Source: Rhizobiaceae bacterium
GTDB taxonomy: Bacteria; Pseudomonadota; Alphaproteobacteria; Rhizobiales; Rhizobiaceae
Assembly (NCBI GenBank): GCA_905339215.1
Contig: CAJPFN010000056.1
Span: 1-64,000 of the forward strand
DNA length: 64,000 nucleotides
Reading direction: 5' to 3'
Shown here: positions 16,028 to 25,700 of the stretch, in pieces
How positions within the stretch are numbered: the first letter of the stretch is position 1
Layout of the letters: each line of letters starts with the position of its first letter
The notes under the pieces: generated by a model
What the model saw: the letters and a program-made list of their open reading frames with translations, nothing else
What the model was told of the DNA's origin: nothing
Databases searched by the model: none
Position numbers and translations under genes: made by a program

Positions 16028-17944
16028 ATGCAGTACCACCTCGACGGCTTCCAACCCGGCGATCCGGACATCGCAGCGGCGGCGCCCGACCGGCCATTGC
16101 TCGACAGGGACTTCCACGAGCCCGTCGACGTTCTGATCATCGGCTGCGGACCGGCCGGACTGACGCTGGCGGCGATGCTCTCCGCCTATCCGGGCATCAG
16201 GACTCGCATCGTCGAGAGGAAGCCGGGGCCGATCGAGAAGGGGCAGGCCGACGGCATCTCCTGTCGGTCGATGGAGATGTTCAACGCCTTCGGCTTCGCC
16301 GACAAGGTGATCAGGCAGGGCTACCAGGTCAACGAGACGACCTTCTGGAAGCCAGATCCGGAGCGGCCGGAGTTGATCGCCCGCAACGGCCGCATCCAGG
16401 ACGTCGAGGACGGGCTGTCGGAAATGCCGCACATGATCCTCAACCAGGCGCGCGTGCATGACATGTATCTCGACATCATGCGCAATTCCCCCTCGCGCCT
16501 CGAGCCGGACTATTCCCTCCAGCTCATGGACCTGACCGTTGACCCGGCGGGCGGCGATTATCCGGTCACGGCCACGCTCGAGCGGCTCGATGCCGGACGC
16601 GAGGGGCAGACCCTGACCGTCCGGGCGCGCTACATGGTGGGCTGCGACGGCGCGCGCAGCGCGGTGCGCAGGGCGATCGGCCGGGAACTCGTCGGCGACG
16701 CCGCCAACCAGGCGTGGGGCGTCATGGACGTCCTCGCCGTGACGGATTTCCCCGACATCCGTTGCAAGACGCTGATCCAGTCGGCCAGCGAGGGCAACAT
16801 CATCATCATACCGCGCGAGGGCGGCTATCTCACCCGCCTCTATGTCGAGCTCGACAAGCTTGCCGAGGGAGAGCGGGTTGCCAGCCGCAACATCACCGTC
16901 GAGCAGCTGATCGCAGCCGCCCAGCGGACCTTCAGGCCCTACTCCCTCGACGTCAGGGAGGTTGCCTGGTGGTCCGTCTACGAGATCGGCCAGCGTCTCA
17001 CCGACAAGTTCGACGACGTGCCGAACGATGAGGTGGCGTCGCGCCTCCCGCATGTCTTCATCTGCGGCGACGCCTGCCACACGCACAGCCCGAAGGCGGG
17101 ACAGGGAATGAACGTCTCGATGGGCGACGCCTTCAATCTCGGCTGGAAACTGGTCTCCGTGCTCGAGGGCCGGTGCCCGCCGGACCTTCTGCACAGCTAC
17201 TCGGCGGAACGGCAGGCGGTGGCGCACGATCTGATCGATTTCGACCGGGAATGGTCGCGCATCATGAGCGAGCGACCGGCAGCAGGCGACGGCGAGGACG
17301 GCCAAACGCCGAAGTTCCAGCGCTACTTCATCCAGCATGGCCGCTATACGGCGGGCATGTCCGTCACATACCAGCCCTCGACATTGACCGGCGGCGACAC
17401 ATGGCAACGGCTCGCCACCGGCTTCGGCATCGGCGCGCGGTTCCACTCCGCGCCGGTGGTGCGCCTCGCCGACGCGAAGCCGGTCGAACTCGGCCATGTC
17501 GTCCAGGCGGATGCACGCTGGCGTCTGTTCGCCTTCTGCCCGAACGAGGATCCGTCATCGCCGGACGCGGCGATCGCGAAGCTCTGCTGCTTTCTTTCCG
17601 ATGCTCCGGATTCGCCCGTCCGCCGCTTTACGCGCGCACAAGAGGACGTCGATTCCGTGTTCGACGTCCGCGCCATCTTCCAGCAGGGGACGCGCGCGCT
17701 GGCGCTGGAGGCCCTGCCGGATTTCCTCAAGCCCCGGAAAGGTCGGCTCGGACTGATCGACTACGAGAAGACGTTCTGCCCCGACCTCAAGAATGGGCCC
17801 GACATCTTCGACCTGCGTGGCATCGACCGCTCAAAGGGATGCATCGTCATCGTGCGGCCGGACCAGTACGTGGCCCATGTGCTGCCGATCGAGGCGCAGG
17901 ACGAGCTGGCGACCTTTTTCGATGGATTCATGCTGCCGTCCTGA
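16028..17944 (+). CDS. mobA: FAD-dependent aromatic hydroxylase, 3-hydroxybenzoate 4-monooxygenase-like
   Basis: 638-residue class A flavoprotein monooxygenase. Motifs are the FAD dinucleotide fold IIGCGPAGLTLAAML (from residue 37), the CDGARSAVR (DG) motif, and ICGDACHTHSPKAGQGMN (GD motif, FAD ribityl). A C-terminal thioredoxin-like domain accounts for the length, as in phenol 2-monooxygenases and the 639-residue MobA. It would use NADPH and O2 to hydroxylate a phenolic acid; MobA makes protocatechuate from 3-hydroxybenzoate. GGGGAGAG precedes the ATG. The divergent MarR gene strengthens the MobA reading, but other meta-hydroxy substrates remain possible. Confidence 0.82.
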   Translation: MQYHLDGFQPGDPDIAAAAPDRPLLDRDFHEPVDVLIIGCGPAGLTLAAMLSAYPGIRTRIVERKPGPIEKGQADGISCRSMEMFNAFGFADKVIRQGYQVNETTFWKPDPERPELIARNGRIQDVEDGLSEMPHMILNQARVHDMYLDIMRNSPSRLEPDYSLQLMDLTVDPAGGDYPVTATLERLDAGREGQTLTVRARYMVGCDGARSAVRRAIGRELVGDAANQAWGVMDVLAVTDFPDIRCKTLIQSASEGNIIIIPREGGYLTRLYVELDKLAEGERVASRNITVEQLIAAAQRTFRPYSLDVREVAWWSVYEIGQRLTDKFDDVPNDEVASRLPHVFICGDACHTHSPKAGQGMNVSMGDAFNLGWKLVSVLEGRCPPDLLHSYSAERQAVAHDLIDFDREWSRIMSERPAAGDGEDGQTPKFQRYFIQHGRYTAGMSVTYQPSTLTGGDTWQRLATGFGIGARFHSAPVVRLADAKPVELGHVVQADARWRLFAFCPNEDPSSPDAAIAKLCCFLSDAPDSPVRRFTRAQEDVDSVFDVRAIFQQGTRALALEALPDFLKPRKGRLGLIDYEKTFCPDLKNGPDIFDLRGIDRSKGCIVIVRPDQYVAHVLPIEAQDELATFFDGFMLPS

Positions 17945-18114
17945 TGGAAGGCACACGCACCATTCGCGCGGGTCGAGGCCCGGAGGGACCGGCCGTCGTG
18001 CCGCCATCCCGCGCGAGGTGCGTCCTCGACGATCCCGTTCCGTTGCGGCTATTTCGCGGCACCTGCACGGCGACAGAGACAAGGATGGCGACCACAATCT
18101 ATCATCGATCTTAA

Positions 18115-18128
18115 ATTGCGGACGCAAT
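18115..18128. promoter_or_regulatory. TetR operator candidate over a promoter
   Basis: ATTGCG-GA-CGCAAT is a perfect 14-bp palindrome. TATAAT, a consensus -10 box, starts 2 bases after it (18130-18135). The TetR gene begins 21 bp further on, so autorepression is likely. The gap 17945-18114 shows no gene. Confidence 0.6.
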
Positions 18129-18155
18129 GTATAATGATGCCATTCGGTCGAAGCC

Positions 18156-18758
18156 GTGAGGGTCAGCCGCGCTCAGGCGGAAGAAAACCGCCGGACCGTC
18201 ATCCAGGTCGCAGCTCGACTCTTTCGCGAGCGGGGATTCGACGGCATCGGCCTGAACGATCTGATGAAGGGTGCCGGCCTCACACAGGGCGGCTTCTACA
18301 AGCAGTTCCGTTCGAAGGAGGACCTCGCAGCCCAGGCGTCAGCCAAGGCCTTCGAGGGCAGCGCCGGCAAATGGGCCGACGTCGCGGCCAAGGCGCGCAA
18401 GCCGCTCGACGCACTGGTTCGGTTCTATCTTTCCGACCGTCATCGACAGGAGAAGGGCGAGCGATGCGCCTTGGCGGCGCTGGGAGCGGACGCGGCTCGC
18501 GGCAGTCCTGCGTTGCGTCAGGCCTTCGAGGAAGGAATCGAACGCCAACTTGCCTTTCTCGACGGGCTGGTCGACGTGGCTCCGGGGAAGGACGTCAGGG
18601 AGAGGTCGATGGCCGTGCTCTCGACAAAGATCGGAGCCTTGGTTCTGTCGCGAGCGGTCAACGACGAGCAGTTGTCGAAGCAATTCCTGCAAGCGGCAAC
18701 CGCGAGCGTGCTGAAGGGTTCGACCAGGGGCGAGGCGCAGCAAGGACCGCGCCGATGA
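18156..18758 (+). CDS. TetR family regulator
   Basis: 200-residue repressor-type protein. The N-terminal helix-turn-helix is clear: AARLFRERGFDGIGLNDLMKGAGLTQGGFYKQFRSKEDL. The rest is the helical ligand domain. It starts with GTG. The 3' end overlaps by ATGA a truncated thioesterase gene, its former operon partner. The perfect palindrome 28 bp upstream suggests autoregulation. In related TetR proteins of this type the ligands are often reactive electrophiles, but nothing here decides. Confidence 0.88.
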   Translation: MRVSRAQAEENRRTVIQVAARLFRERGFDGIGLNDLMKGAGLTQGGFYKQFRSKEDLAAQASAKAFEGSAGKWADVAAKARKPLDALVRFYLSDRHRQEKGERCALAALGADAARGSPALRQAFEEGIERQLAFLDGLVDVAPGKDVRERSMAVLSTKIGALVLSRAVNDEQLSKQFLQAATASVLKGSTRGEAQQGPRR

Positions 18759-18955
18759 CGGTGGATTCGTCTGCCGCAGAACGCAGCGCACCCGTTCCAG
18801 TCCCCGGGCTGGCGGACTGGTCCGGGCTCGAGATCGTGGCGAAGCTCGCCGACGGCAGCATCCGCCGTCCACCAATGGCGGATACGCTGCCCTTCATCTT
18901 GCTGCCGCCCGAGCCCGGCAAGGTCGAGGGCACGCTTAGTTCGCCAGGCGCCACC
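18755..18955 (+). pseudogene. Truncated PaaI-type thioesterase gene (5' part only)
   Basis: An ATG overlapping the TetR stop opens a frame whose first about 60 residues match the N-terminus of hotdog-fold PaaI thioesterases: GLADWSGLEIVAKLADGSI, then PPMADTLPFILLPPEPGKVE. The family continues with a beta-hotdog and a HGG motif, but here the similarity stops and unrelated residues follow. It is a 5' remnant left after a deletion or insertion. The stretch 18956-19112 holds no recognisable gene. Confidence 0.6.
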
Positions 18956-19112
18956 GACGCGATCATGAAAGGCGACTGCATCCTCGCCTTCGGCGCCGCG
19001 CTTGGACTCGTGGAGCCGGATCACTCCTGGGATCCGCGGGCGTCCATCGAATCAGTTCCAAGTTCTGGCCGTACGCGCGCATTCGGAAGCTCACTAGACA
19101 ATGCCTCGTCAG

Positions 19113-19133
19113 ATTGTATATCTGTCATACAAT
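19113..19133. promoter_or_regulatory. GntR-regulon site A: perfect ATTGTAT-N7-ATACAAT
   Basis: A 21-bp palindrome with perfect 7-base arms, 18 bp upstream of the first GMC oxidoreductase ATG. Its minus strand contains TTGTATGACA, the 10-mer shared with three other promoters in this window. Confidence 0.65.
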
Positions 19134-19151
19134 TGTTGACGGATATGGATC

Positions 19152-20753
19152 ATGGAGCTTTGGGACTACGTCATCGTCGGCGCCGGCTCGGCCGGCTGTA
19201 TCGTCGCCAACCGGCTGAGCGCTGACCCCTCCGTGCGGGTGCTGCTGCTGGAGGCGGGCGGCAGCGACGACGCGATGCGCTACAAGGTGCCGGTGCTGGG
19301 ACCATTTGCCTGCCTCGGCGACCCGCGCTCGGACTGGGACTTCGTCACCGAGGCCGATCCCAGCCGCGAGAACCGCACCGACCACTGGCCGCGCGGGCGC
19401 GTGCTCGGTGGATCGAGCTCGATCAACGGCACGGTGTGGGTGCGTGGCAACCGGGGCGACTACGACCACTGGCGCCAGCTCGGCAATACGGGATGGAGCT
19501 ACGACGACCTCGTGCCCGTCTTTCGCCGCATCGAGGGCAACGCGGCCGGGGCGTCGGATGTCTATGGCGAAGACGGCGCCATCCCGATCGCCGAGACGCG
19601 CGGCCCGCATCCACTGGCGAAGGTCTTCCTCGCGGCGATGGCCGAACTCGGCACGCCGACCAACCCCGACTACAACGGCGAGGAACAGGCCGGGGCGTCC
19701 ATTACCCATGTCAACCAGTCCGGCGGCTGGCGCGTAAGCGCGGCGGGCGGCTATCTGAAGCCAGCCGCCCACAGGCCGAACCTCAAGGTCGTGACCGGCG
19801 CCACGGCGCGGCGCATCGTCATGGAAGGCAAGCGCGCCACCGGCGTCGAATACGAGCGCGAGGGACGGCTCGAAACGGCCCATGCGCGCGGCGAGGTGGT
19901 GGTCAGCGCCAGCGCCATCAACTCGCCGAAGCTCCTGATGCTGTCGGGCATCGGCCCCGGCGCGCTCTTGCGGCGCCACGGCATCGAGGTCGTCCACGAA
20001 AGCGCCGGGGTCGGCCGCAACCTCCATGAGCATGCCTGCACGCATGTCGTCGGCCTGGTCAATATGCGTACCGCCAACATGGACGTGGGCAAGCTGTCGA
20101 GCCTGCGCCACGTCGCCCGGTTCGCCCTGTTCCGCTCCGGCCAGGCGACCTACGTCGCCCCTGCGATCGCCTTCGTCAAGACGCGGCCGGAGCTGGAGGA
20201 ACCGGACATCCAGTTCCACTTCGGCGCCTATGGCTACAACTTCACGCCGGATGGCGTGCAGATGCTCGACCGCCCGGCGGTGACGCTGCAGCCGAACGTC
20301 AACCGCAGCCGCAGCCGCGGCCATCTCGAGATCCGCTCGGCCGATCCGAAGGACGCGCCGGCGATCCATCCGAACATGATGGGCGATCCCTACGACCTCG
20401 AAACGCTGGTCGAAGGCGTGCGCTACGGCCGGCGGCTCTTGCGGACGAAGGCCTTCGCGCCGCATTTCCTCGGCGAGTACAGGCCGGGTCCGGAGATCGG
20501 CGACGGGGAGGACCTGGCCGCCCATGTCCGCCGATCGGCGTCGGGCGTGTTCCACCCGTGCGGCACCTGCAAGATGGGCATCGACCCGAATGCGGTGGTC
20601 GATCCCGATCTTCGGGTCTATGGCGTCGAGGGACTGCGGGTCGTCGATTCCTCGATCATCCCCCAGATCCCCAGCGGCAACATCAACGCGATCAGCATGG
20701 TGATCGGGGAAAAGGGCGCCGAGGCGATGCTGAAGGCCCGCCGCGCGGCCTGA
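19152..20753 (+). CDS. GMC family FAD-dependent oxidoreductase 1
   Basis: 533-residue glucose-methanol-choline oxidoreductase. DYVIVGAGSAGCIVANRLS binds [25 protein letters not shown] is the GMC signature; the C-terminal HPCGTCKMG and IPSGNINAIS carry the active-site His and Asn. Such enzymes oxidise primary or secondary alcohols at the membrane or in the cytoplasm, passing electrons to quinone or O2. It is transcribed alone towards the second GMC gene (convergent, 5 bp apart). Regulon site A sits directly at its promoter. Its substrate is unknown; choline is only one option. Confidence 0.9.
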   Translation: MELWDYVIVGAGSAGCIVANRLSADPSVRVLLLEAGGSDDAMRYKVPVLGPFACLGDPRSDWDFVTEADPSRENRTDHWPRGRVLGGSSSINGTVWVRGNRGDYDHWRQLGNTGWSYDDLVPVFRRIEGNAAGASDVYGEDGAIPIAETRGPHPLAKVFLAAMAELGTPTNPDYNGEEQAGASITHVNQSGGWRVSAAGGYLKPAAHRPNLKVVTGATARRIVMEGKRATGVEYEREGRLETAHARGEVVVSASAINSPKLLMLSGIGPGALLRRHGIEVVHESAGVGRNLHEHACTHVVGLVNMRTANMDVGKLSSLRHVARFALFRSGQATYVAPAIAFVKTRPELEEPDIQFHFGAYGYNFTPDGVQMLDRPAVTLQPNVNRSRSRGHLEIRSADPKDAPAIHPNMMGDPYDLETLVEGVRYGRRLLRTKAFAPHFLGEYRPGPEIGDGEDLAAHVRRSASGVFHPCGTCKMGIDPNAVVDPDLRVYGVEGLRVVDSSIIPQIPSGNINAISMVIGEKGAEAMLKARRAA

Positions 20754-20758
20754 GCAGA

Positions 20759-22372
20759 TCATAGGAGTCGGCAGGCGGGAAGCGACGGGCGGCCGCGCAG
20801 CACGTCGGCGGCCTTCTCGGCGATCATGATCGTCGGCGCATTGGTGTTGCCGCTGGGAATCGACGGCATGACCGACGCATCGACGACGCGGAGGCCTTCC
20901 AGTCCGCGGACGGCCAGGTCCGGCCCGACCACCGCATTCACGCCCGTGCCCATCGCGCACGTTCCCACCGGGTGATAGACCGTCTTGGTGTAGTTGCGGA
21001 CATAGTCGGCAAGCACGTCGTCGGGCGCGTCGAGTCCGGCCTCGAGCAGGAGTTCGCCATCGAGATGGCCGGCCAATGCCGCGGCGCGGGCGATCCGCCG
21101 CGACAGACGCAGGCCGTGCACCAGGCTCGCCACGTCGCGATCGTCCGACAACGCGTTCGAAAAGAGCTTCGCCGGCGTCGAAGGGTCAGGCCCGGCGAGC
21201 CGCAGTTCGCCGCGCGAGCGCGGGCGCACGTCGCAGGCGCCGATGGTGAGGCCATGTCCCTCCGGCGGGGCGCGCTCGTGATCGGGCACTAAGACCGGGA
21301 AGGAATGGACCTGCAGGTCCGCCCTGCCGTCACCGTCGGCGTCGGCGAACAGGCACGCCTCGGCGACGTTGGAGGTGAGAAGGCCGTTGCGGAACAGCAT
21401 CCACTGCAGGCCGTTGCGCAGCGCGTTGAGCCCCTTGTCCTGGCCGGTCAGGCTGATCGGACGCCGGGCGCGATGATAGTTCAGCACCTGGAGATGGTCG
21501 TGGTAGTTGCGGCCGACCCCGGGCAGGTCATGCACGACGCCGACGCCGCTCTCCTTCAGGTGTGTGGCCGGGCCGACGCCGGACTGCATCAGGATCTTCG
21601 GACTCGCCAGCGTGCCGGCGCATAGGATGACGCCGCGTGTCGCCGTGGCGGTCTTCGCCTGCCCGTGCCGGCGCCAGGCGACGCCGCTCGCCCTGCGGCC
21701 GTCGAAGACGATGCGCCCGACTTCCGCCTCGATCTCCAGGGCGATGTTGCCGCGCGCGAGCGCGGGACGCAGATAGGCCGCGGCGGTGCTGGCGCGCTCG
21801 CCGTTCTTCTGCGTCACCTGGAAGTAGCCGACGCCGAGCTGCGAAGCGCCGTTGAAGTCGTGGTTGTAGACATGGCCGCATTGCTGGGCGGCCAGCACGA
21901 AGGCGGCGTTGAGCGGGTGGCGGTAGGGCACGTCGACGACCGAGAGCGGGCCGTCGGTGCCGTGGTACCGGTCGGCGAGCCGGTCGTTGCCCTCCGCCTT
22001 GCGGAAATAGGGCAGCACCTCGGCATAGCTCCAGCCGGCGCAGCCGGAGGCCGCCCAGTCGTCGTAGTCGGTGGCGTCGCCGCGAATGTAGATCATGCCG
22101 TTGATCGAGCTCGATCCGCCCGGCATGCGCCCCTGCGGTACGTGGATGCGCCGGCCGGCCGCGGCGGGCTCGGGTTCGGACGCGTAGGGCCAGACGCGGT
22201 CGGTGCCGAACAGGCCGACGAAGGCGCCGGGCGCGCGGCTGTGGATCACGCGCTCGTCGGGACCGGCCTCGAGCACGAGGATGCGCAGCGCGGGGTTCTC
22301 CGACAGCCGGCTGGCGATCACCGATCCTGCCGAGCCGGCGCCGATGACTATGTATTCGAAGGTCTCGCTCAT
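20759..22372 (-). CDS. GMC family FAD-dependent oxidoreductase 2
   Basis: 537-residue paralogue of the convergent GMC gene. [17 protein letters not shown] is the FAD fold; [19 protein letters not shown] the signature; [10 protein letters not shown] and [10 protein letters not shown] the active-site region. The frame extends upstream through the SDR gene, but homology and the ATG at 22372 fix the start. It is the last gene of a seven-gene operon running from the solute-binding protein at 27777, so the transported compound or its product is probably an alcohol it oxidises. Confidence 0.9.
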   Translation of the reverse strand: MSETFEYIVIGAGSAGSVIASRLSENPALRILVLEAGPDERVIHSRAPGAFVGLFGTDRVWPYASEPEPAAAGRRIHVPQGRMPGGSSSINGMIYIRGDATDYDDWAASGCAGWSYAEVLPYFRKAEGNDRLADRYHGTDGPLSVVDVPYRHPLNAAFVLAAQQCGHVYNHDFNGASQLGVGYFQVTQKNGERASTAAAYLRPALARGNIALEIEAEVGRIVFDGRRASGVAWRRHGQAKTATATRGVILCAGTLASPKILMQSGVGPATHLKESGVGVVHDLPGVGRNYHDHLQVLNYHRARRPISLTGQDKGLNALRNGLQWMLFRNGLLTSNVAEACLFADADGDGRADLQVHSFPVLVPDHERAPPEGHGLTIGACDVRPRSRGELRLAGPDPSTPAKLFSNALSDDRDVASLVHGLRLSRRIARAAALAGHLDGELLLEAGLDAPDDVLADYVRNYTKTVYHPVGTCAMGTGVNAVVGPDLAVRGLEGLRVVDASVMPSIPSGNTNAPTIMIAEKAADVLRGRPSLPACRLL

Positions 22373-22382
22373 CGCGCCGCGT

Positions 22383-23132
22383 TCAATTGTAGACGCCGCC
22401 GTCGACGGAGAGCGCCTGCGCGGTGACGTAGGCGGACTCGTCCGACAGGAGATAGACGTAGAGCGGCGCCACCTCTTCCGGCACGGCCTGGCGGCCGAGG
22501 GGCACCATGCGCTCGACGATGCGCGCTTGCTCTTCGCGGCCGCCCATGAAGGCGATCGCCGGATTGTTGAACGGCGTGTCGATGAAGCCGGGGCAGACCG
22601 AGTTGACGCGGATGCGGTCGCGGGCGAGTTCCAGCGCGGCGGCCGTGGTGAAGGCCATAACCGCGCCCTTCGACGCGGCATAGGCGGCAATGCCCGGCCC
22701 GCCGCGCTTGCCGGCGAGCGACGAGGTGTTGACGATCGAGCCGCCGCCGGCGGCGCGAAGATGCGGGATCGCCTCGCGCGTCGCCAGGAAGACGCCGCGC
22801 GTGTTGACCGCCATCAGGCTGTCCCAGTCATCGACGGCAATCTCCTCGAGCGCGCCGGCACGCTGCAGGCCGGCATTGTTGACGAGCCCGTCGAGGCCGC
22901 CGAGCATCTCCGCCGCACCGGCAACCGTCACCTTCACGCTCGCCTCGTCGGCGACGTCGCAGCGGATGAAGCCGGCGCCGATGTCGCGCGCGGTCGTCGC
23001 TCCCCGCTCGGCCGCGAGGTCGGCGATCACCACCCGCGCGCCTTCGGCGACCGCGGCGGCCGCGACCGCCCTGCCGATGCCCGTGGCGGCCCCCACGACG
23101 AGAAGCCTCTTGTCCTTCAGTCGCCGTATCAT
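22383..23132 (-). CDS. Short-chain dehydrogenase/reductase (SDR)
   Basis: 249-residue classical [14 protein letters not shown] is the cofactor motif, NNAGLQ the structural motif, and the catalytic set is Ser (SSLAGKRG), Tyr and Lys ([12 protein letters not shown]). ADLAAE after the second strand favours NAD. It overlaps the livM stop by ATGA and is followed by the GMC gene, so it probably oxidises a hydroxyl of the imported compound. Confidence 0.9.
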   Translation of the reverse strand: MIRRLKDKRLLVVGAATGIGRAVAAAAVAEGARVVIADLAAERGATTARDIGAGFIRCDVADEASVKVTVAGAAEMLGGLDGLVNNAGLQRAGALEEIAVDDWDSLMAVNTRGVFLATREAIPHLRAAGGGSIVNTSSLAGKRGGPGIAAYAASKGAVMAFTTAAALELARDRIRVNSVCPGFIDTPFNNPAIAFMGGREEQARIVERMVPLGRQAVPEEVAPLYVYLLSDESAYVTAQALSVDGGVYN

Positions 23133-24136
23133 GATGCGGTCCTGGCCTTCTTCGTTGGAGCGTCCAGACCGCTGGCGCGACGCGCGCCGAGGAGGTCGAT
23201 GCCGAGCCTGGACTTGACGATGCCCCAGATGCCGCTCGGCGAGATCAGCATCACCAGGACGGCGGCGGCGCCGAGCAGCATCAAATAGAGGTTCCCCGTG
23301 CCGGCGAACCAGGCGCGGAAGAGGAAGTAGACGGCCGTGCCGATGATCGGCCCCTCGATCGTGCCGACGCCGCCGATGATGACGATGAACAGCATCACCA
23401 CCATCCAGTTCGGATCGAAGGCGCCGCCCGGTTCGACGTGGAAGACGGACATGTAGTAGACGGCGCCCGCGAGCCCGGTGAAGCCGGAGCCGAGCACGAA
23501 GCCGAAGAAGCGGGTCCACCAGACGTTGATGCCGATGGCGCTGGCCGTGCCCTCGTTGTCGCGCACCGCCGCGAGCGCGAGGCCCAGGCGCGACACGGAG
23601 ACGTAGTAGAGGCCGAACACCGAAACGATGGCGAGCGCGCCGGCGTAGTAGAACGTCGAGGTGGCCACGACCGAGCGCGCCATCTCACGGGTTGCGACCA
23701 GCGGCAGGCCGCTGACTGAGCCGAGCGCGTCGCGCTGCGAGATGAACAGGCGCACGACCTCGGCGATGACCCAGATGCTGATCGCCAGATAGGCGTCGCG
23801 CAGTCGAAAGACGAAGGGCGTGATCGCGGCGGCGAATGCCGCGCTGAAGACGAAGGAGAGTGGCAAGATCAGGAACGGGTTCAGGCCGGTCCAGTTGGAG
23901 GCCAGGAACAGCGAGTAGGCGCCCAGCCCGATGAAGAGCTGCTGGCCGAACGACATGATGCCGACGTAGCCGGCGAGGAAGTTCCACCCTTGCGCGAAGG
24001 CGAAGACCGCGAAGATCTCGATCATCAGCCGCAGGTTGCCCTCGGGTACGAACCAGGGCGTGGCGATCATCAGGCCGGTGCACAGAACGGCGGCAGCGGC
24101 AACGAGGGTCGGACGGATAGGGGCGAGACCTTTCAT
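23129..24136 (-). CDS. Branched-chain-type ABC transporter permease (LivM-like)
   Basis: 335-residue membrane permease of the LivM family. GYVGIMSFGQQLFIGLGAYS is the EAA-like conserved loop near the N-terminus, and FIVIIGGVGTIEGPIIGTAVY the C-terminal signature. Around ten helices are predicted. Start at the ATG at 24136, which overlaps the livH stop by 4 bp; the open frame extends far upstream without homology. Rhizobial Liv-type systems carry many compounds besides amino acids. Confidence 0.92.
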   Translation of the reverse strand: MKGLAPIRPTLVAAAAVLCTGLMIATPWFVPEGNLRLMIEIFAVFAFAQGWNFLAGYVGIMSFGQQLFIGLGAYSLFLASNWTGLNPFLILPLSFVFSAAFAAAITPFVFRLRDAYLAISIWVIAEVVRLFISQRDALGSVSGLPLVATREMARSVVATSTFYYAGALAIVSVFGLYYVSVSRLGLALAAVRDNEGTASAIGINVWWTRFFGFVLGSGFTGLAGAVYYMSVFHVEPGGAFDPNWMVVMLFIVIIGGVGTIEGPIIGTAVYFLFRAWFAGTGNLYLMLLGAAAVLVMLISPSGIWGIVKSRLGIDLLGARRASGLDAPTKKARTAS

Positions 24137-24996
24137 CGGCGGAAAGCTCCGGCCAGCCCGTTGGGCGACATGATCAGGATCAGGATGAAGACGATGTGGC
24201 CGTACATCAGCCCCGACGCCGGATCGAGCTTCAGCGCGACGAGCTGGGTCACGCCGAGCACCATGCCGCCGAGGAACATGCCCCAGAACGAGCCCAGCCC
24301 GCCGATGACCACCACCTCGAAGGCGATCAGCAGGCGGTCGGCGCCCGAATAGGGGGTAAACGAGCCGCGCATGGCGAGCAGGATGCCGGCCACCGCCGAC
24401 AGCGCCATCGCCAGCCCCATCGCCACGGCATAGATCGAGCGGAAGTTGACGCCGGAGAGCTGGACGATGCGATGGTCGTCGGCGGTCGCGCGGATCAGGC
24501 GCCCCATATTCGACCTGCGCAGCCACAGATGCAGCGCGGCGAAGAGGAACAGCGCGATGGCGAGGATCAGCACCGGCAGCACGCCGAGCTTCAGGCCGAG
24601 GAAGTCGAAGCCCATGAAGCGCAATTCGCCGACATCGATCGAGCGTGTGTTCGCGCCGAAAAGCTCGACCATGCCGTTCCTGAGCACGATCGCGAGCCCG
24701 AAGGTAAGCAGGATCTGCGGAATCTGGTCCTGGCCGAGCACGCGGTTGATCAGGAGCCATTGCAGCAGCATGCCGATCCCGAACGCGGCGATCGCGACAG
24801 GAACGATGACCAGGAGGGGATGGACGGGCGTCCAGGGCAGGAGGAACACGCCGAGGAAGGCGGCGGCGACGATGAAGTCGCCCTGCGCGACGTTGACGAT
24901 GCGCATCACCCCGAATGCGAAGCCGAGGCCGAGCCCGACCAGGGCGTAGAGGCCGCCGAGCAGCAGTCCGTTGACGATCGTCTCGACCCAGATCAT
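24133..24996 (-). CDS. Branched-chain-type ABC transporter permease (LivH-like)
   Basis: 287-residue permease. NGLLLGGLYALVGLGLGFAFGVMRIVNVAQGDF is the LivH N-terminus, and VVIGGLGSFWGMFLGGMVLGV the C-terminal signature. It pairs with LivM to form the channel. Both ends overlap neighbours by 4 bp, so translation is coupled through the operon. Confidence 0.93.
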   Translation of the reverse strand: MIWVETIVNGLLLGGLYALVGLGLGFAFGVMRIVNVAQGDFIVAAAFLGVFLLPWTPVHPLLVIVPVAIAAFGIGMLLQWLLINRVLGQDQIPQILLTFGLAIVLRNGMVELFGANTRSIDVGELRFMGFDFLGLKLGVLPVLILAIALFLFAALHLWLRRSNMGRLIRATADDHRIVQLSGVNFRSIYAVAMGLAMALSAVAGILLAMRGSFTPYSGADRLLIAFEVVVIGGLGSFWGMFLGGMVLGVTQLVALKLDPASGLMYGHIVFILILIMSPNGLAGAFRR

Positions 24997-25700
24997 GCGT
25001 GGTTCAATCCGAAATAGGCCGCCGTGATCGCCTCCATCGAGAGGTCTGCGGTCGGTCCTTCCAGGCCCACCTGCCCCTCCAGCATGCAGTAGGCGTACTG
25101 CGCGGCGGCGCAGGCCTGGGCGACGTTCTGCTCGATGACGACGATCGACACCCCGCTGGCGCCGATCGCCTCGAAGCAGCGGTAGATGTCGAGGATCACC
25201 TTCGGCGCGAGGCCGAGCGAGATCTCGTCGCAGAGCAGGATCTTCGGATTGGTCATCAGCGCGCGGCCAATCGCCACCATCTGCTGCTGCCCGCCGGAGA
25301 GGCTCGAGGCGGCCATGTGGCGCAACTCGCCGATGCGCGGGAACAGGCGGTAGATCTCGTCGAGCGTCCAGGGTCCCTTCCGCCCGGCGGCGGCGCCGAC
25401 ACGCAAATTGTCCTCGACGCTCAGCGTTCCGAACAGGCGGCGCCCTTCCGGCACCATCGTCATGCCGGCGCGGGCGATGGCATCGGCGCGGCTGAAGGTC
25501 ACGTCGGCGCCGGCGAAACGGACCCTGCCGCGCTTCTGCCCGTGCAGGCCGACGACGGCGTTGAGAAGCGTCGACTTGCCGGCGCCATTGGCGCCGATAA
25601 TGGCGACGGTGCGGCCCTCCTCCACGGCGAGGCTCACGCCGCGCACTGCCTGGAAGTCGCCGTAGAAGACGTCGAGGTTCTCAACCGTGAGGAGCGACAT
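24993..25700 (-). CDS. Branched-chain-type ABC transporter ATPase (LivF-like)
   Basis: 235-residue nucleotide-binding subunit. Walker A is GANGAGKST, the signature is LSGGQQQMV, and Walker B is ILLCDEISLGLAP. IVVIEQNVAQA is the H-loop region. It powers transport with the LivG-like subunit. It overlaps the livG stop by 20 bp and livH by 4 bp. Confidence 0.94.
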   Translation of the reverse strand: MSLLTVENLDVFYGDFQAVRGVSLAVEEGRTVAIIGANGAGKSTLLNAVVGLHGQKRGRVRFAGADVTFSRADAIARAGMTMVPEGRRLFGTLSVEDNLRVGAAAGRKGPWTLDEIYRLFPRIGELRHMAASSLSGGQQQMVAIGRALMTNPKILLCDEISLGLAPKVILDIYRCFEAIGASGVSIVVIEQNVAQACAAAQYAYCMLEGQVGLEGPTADLSMEAITAAYFGLNHA

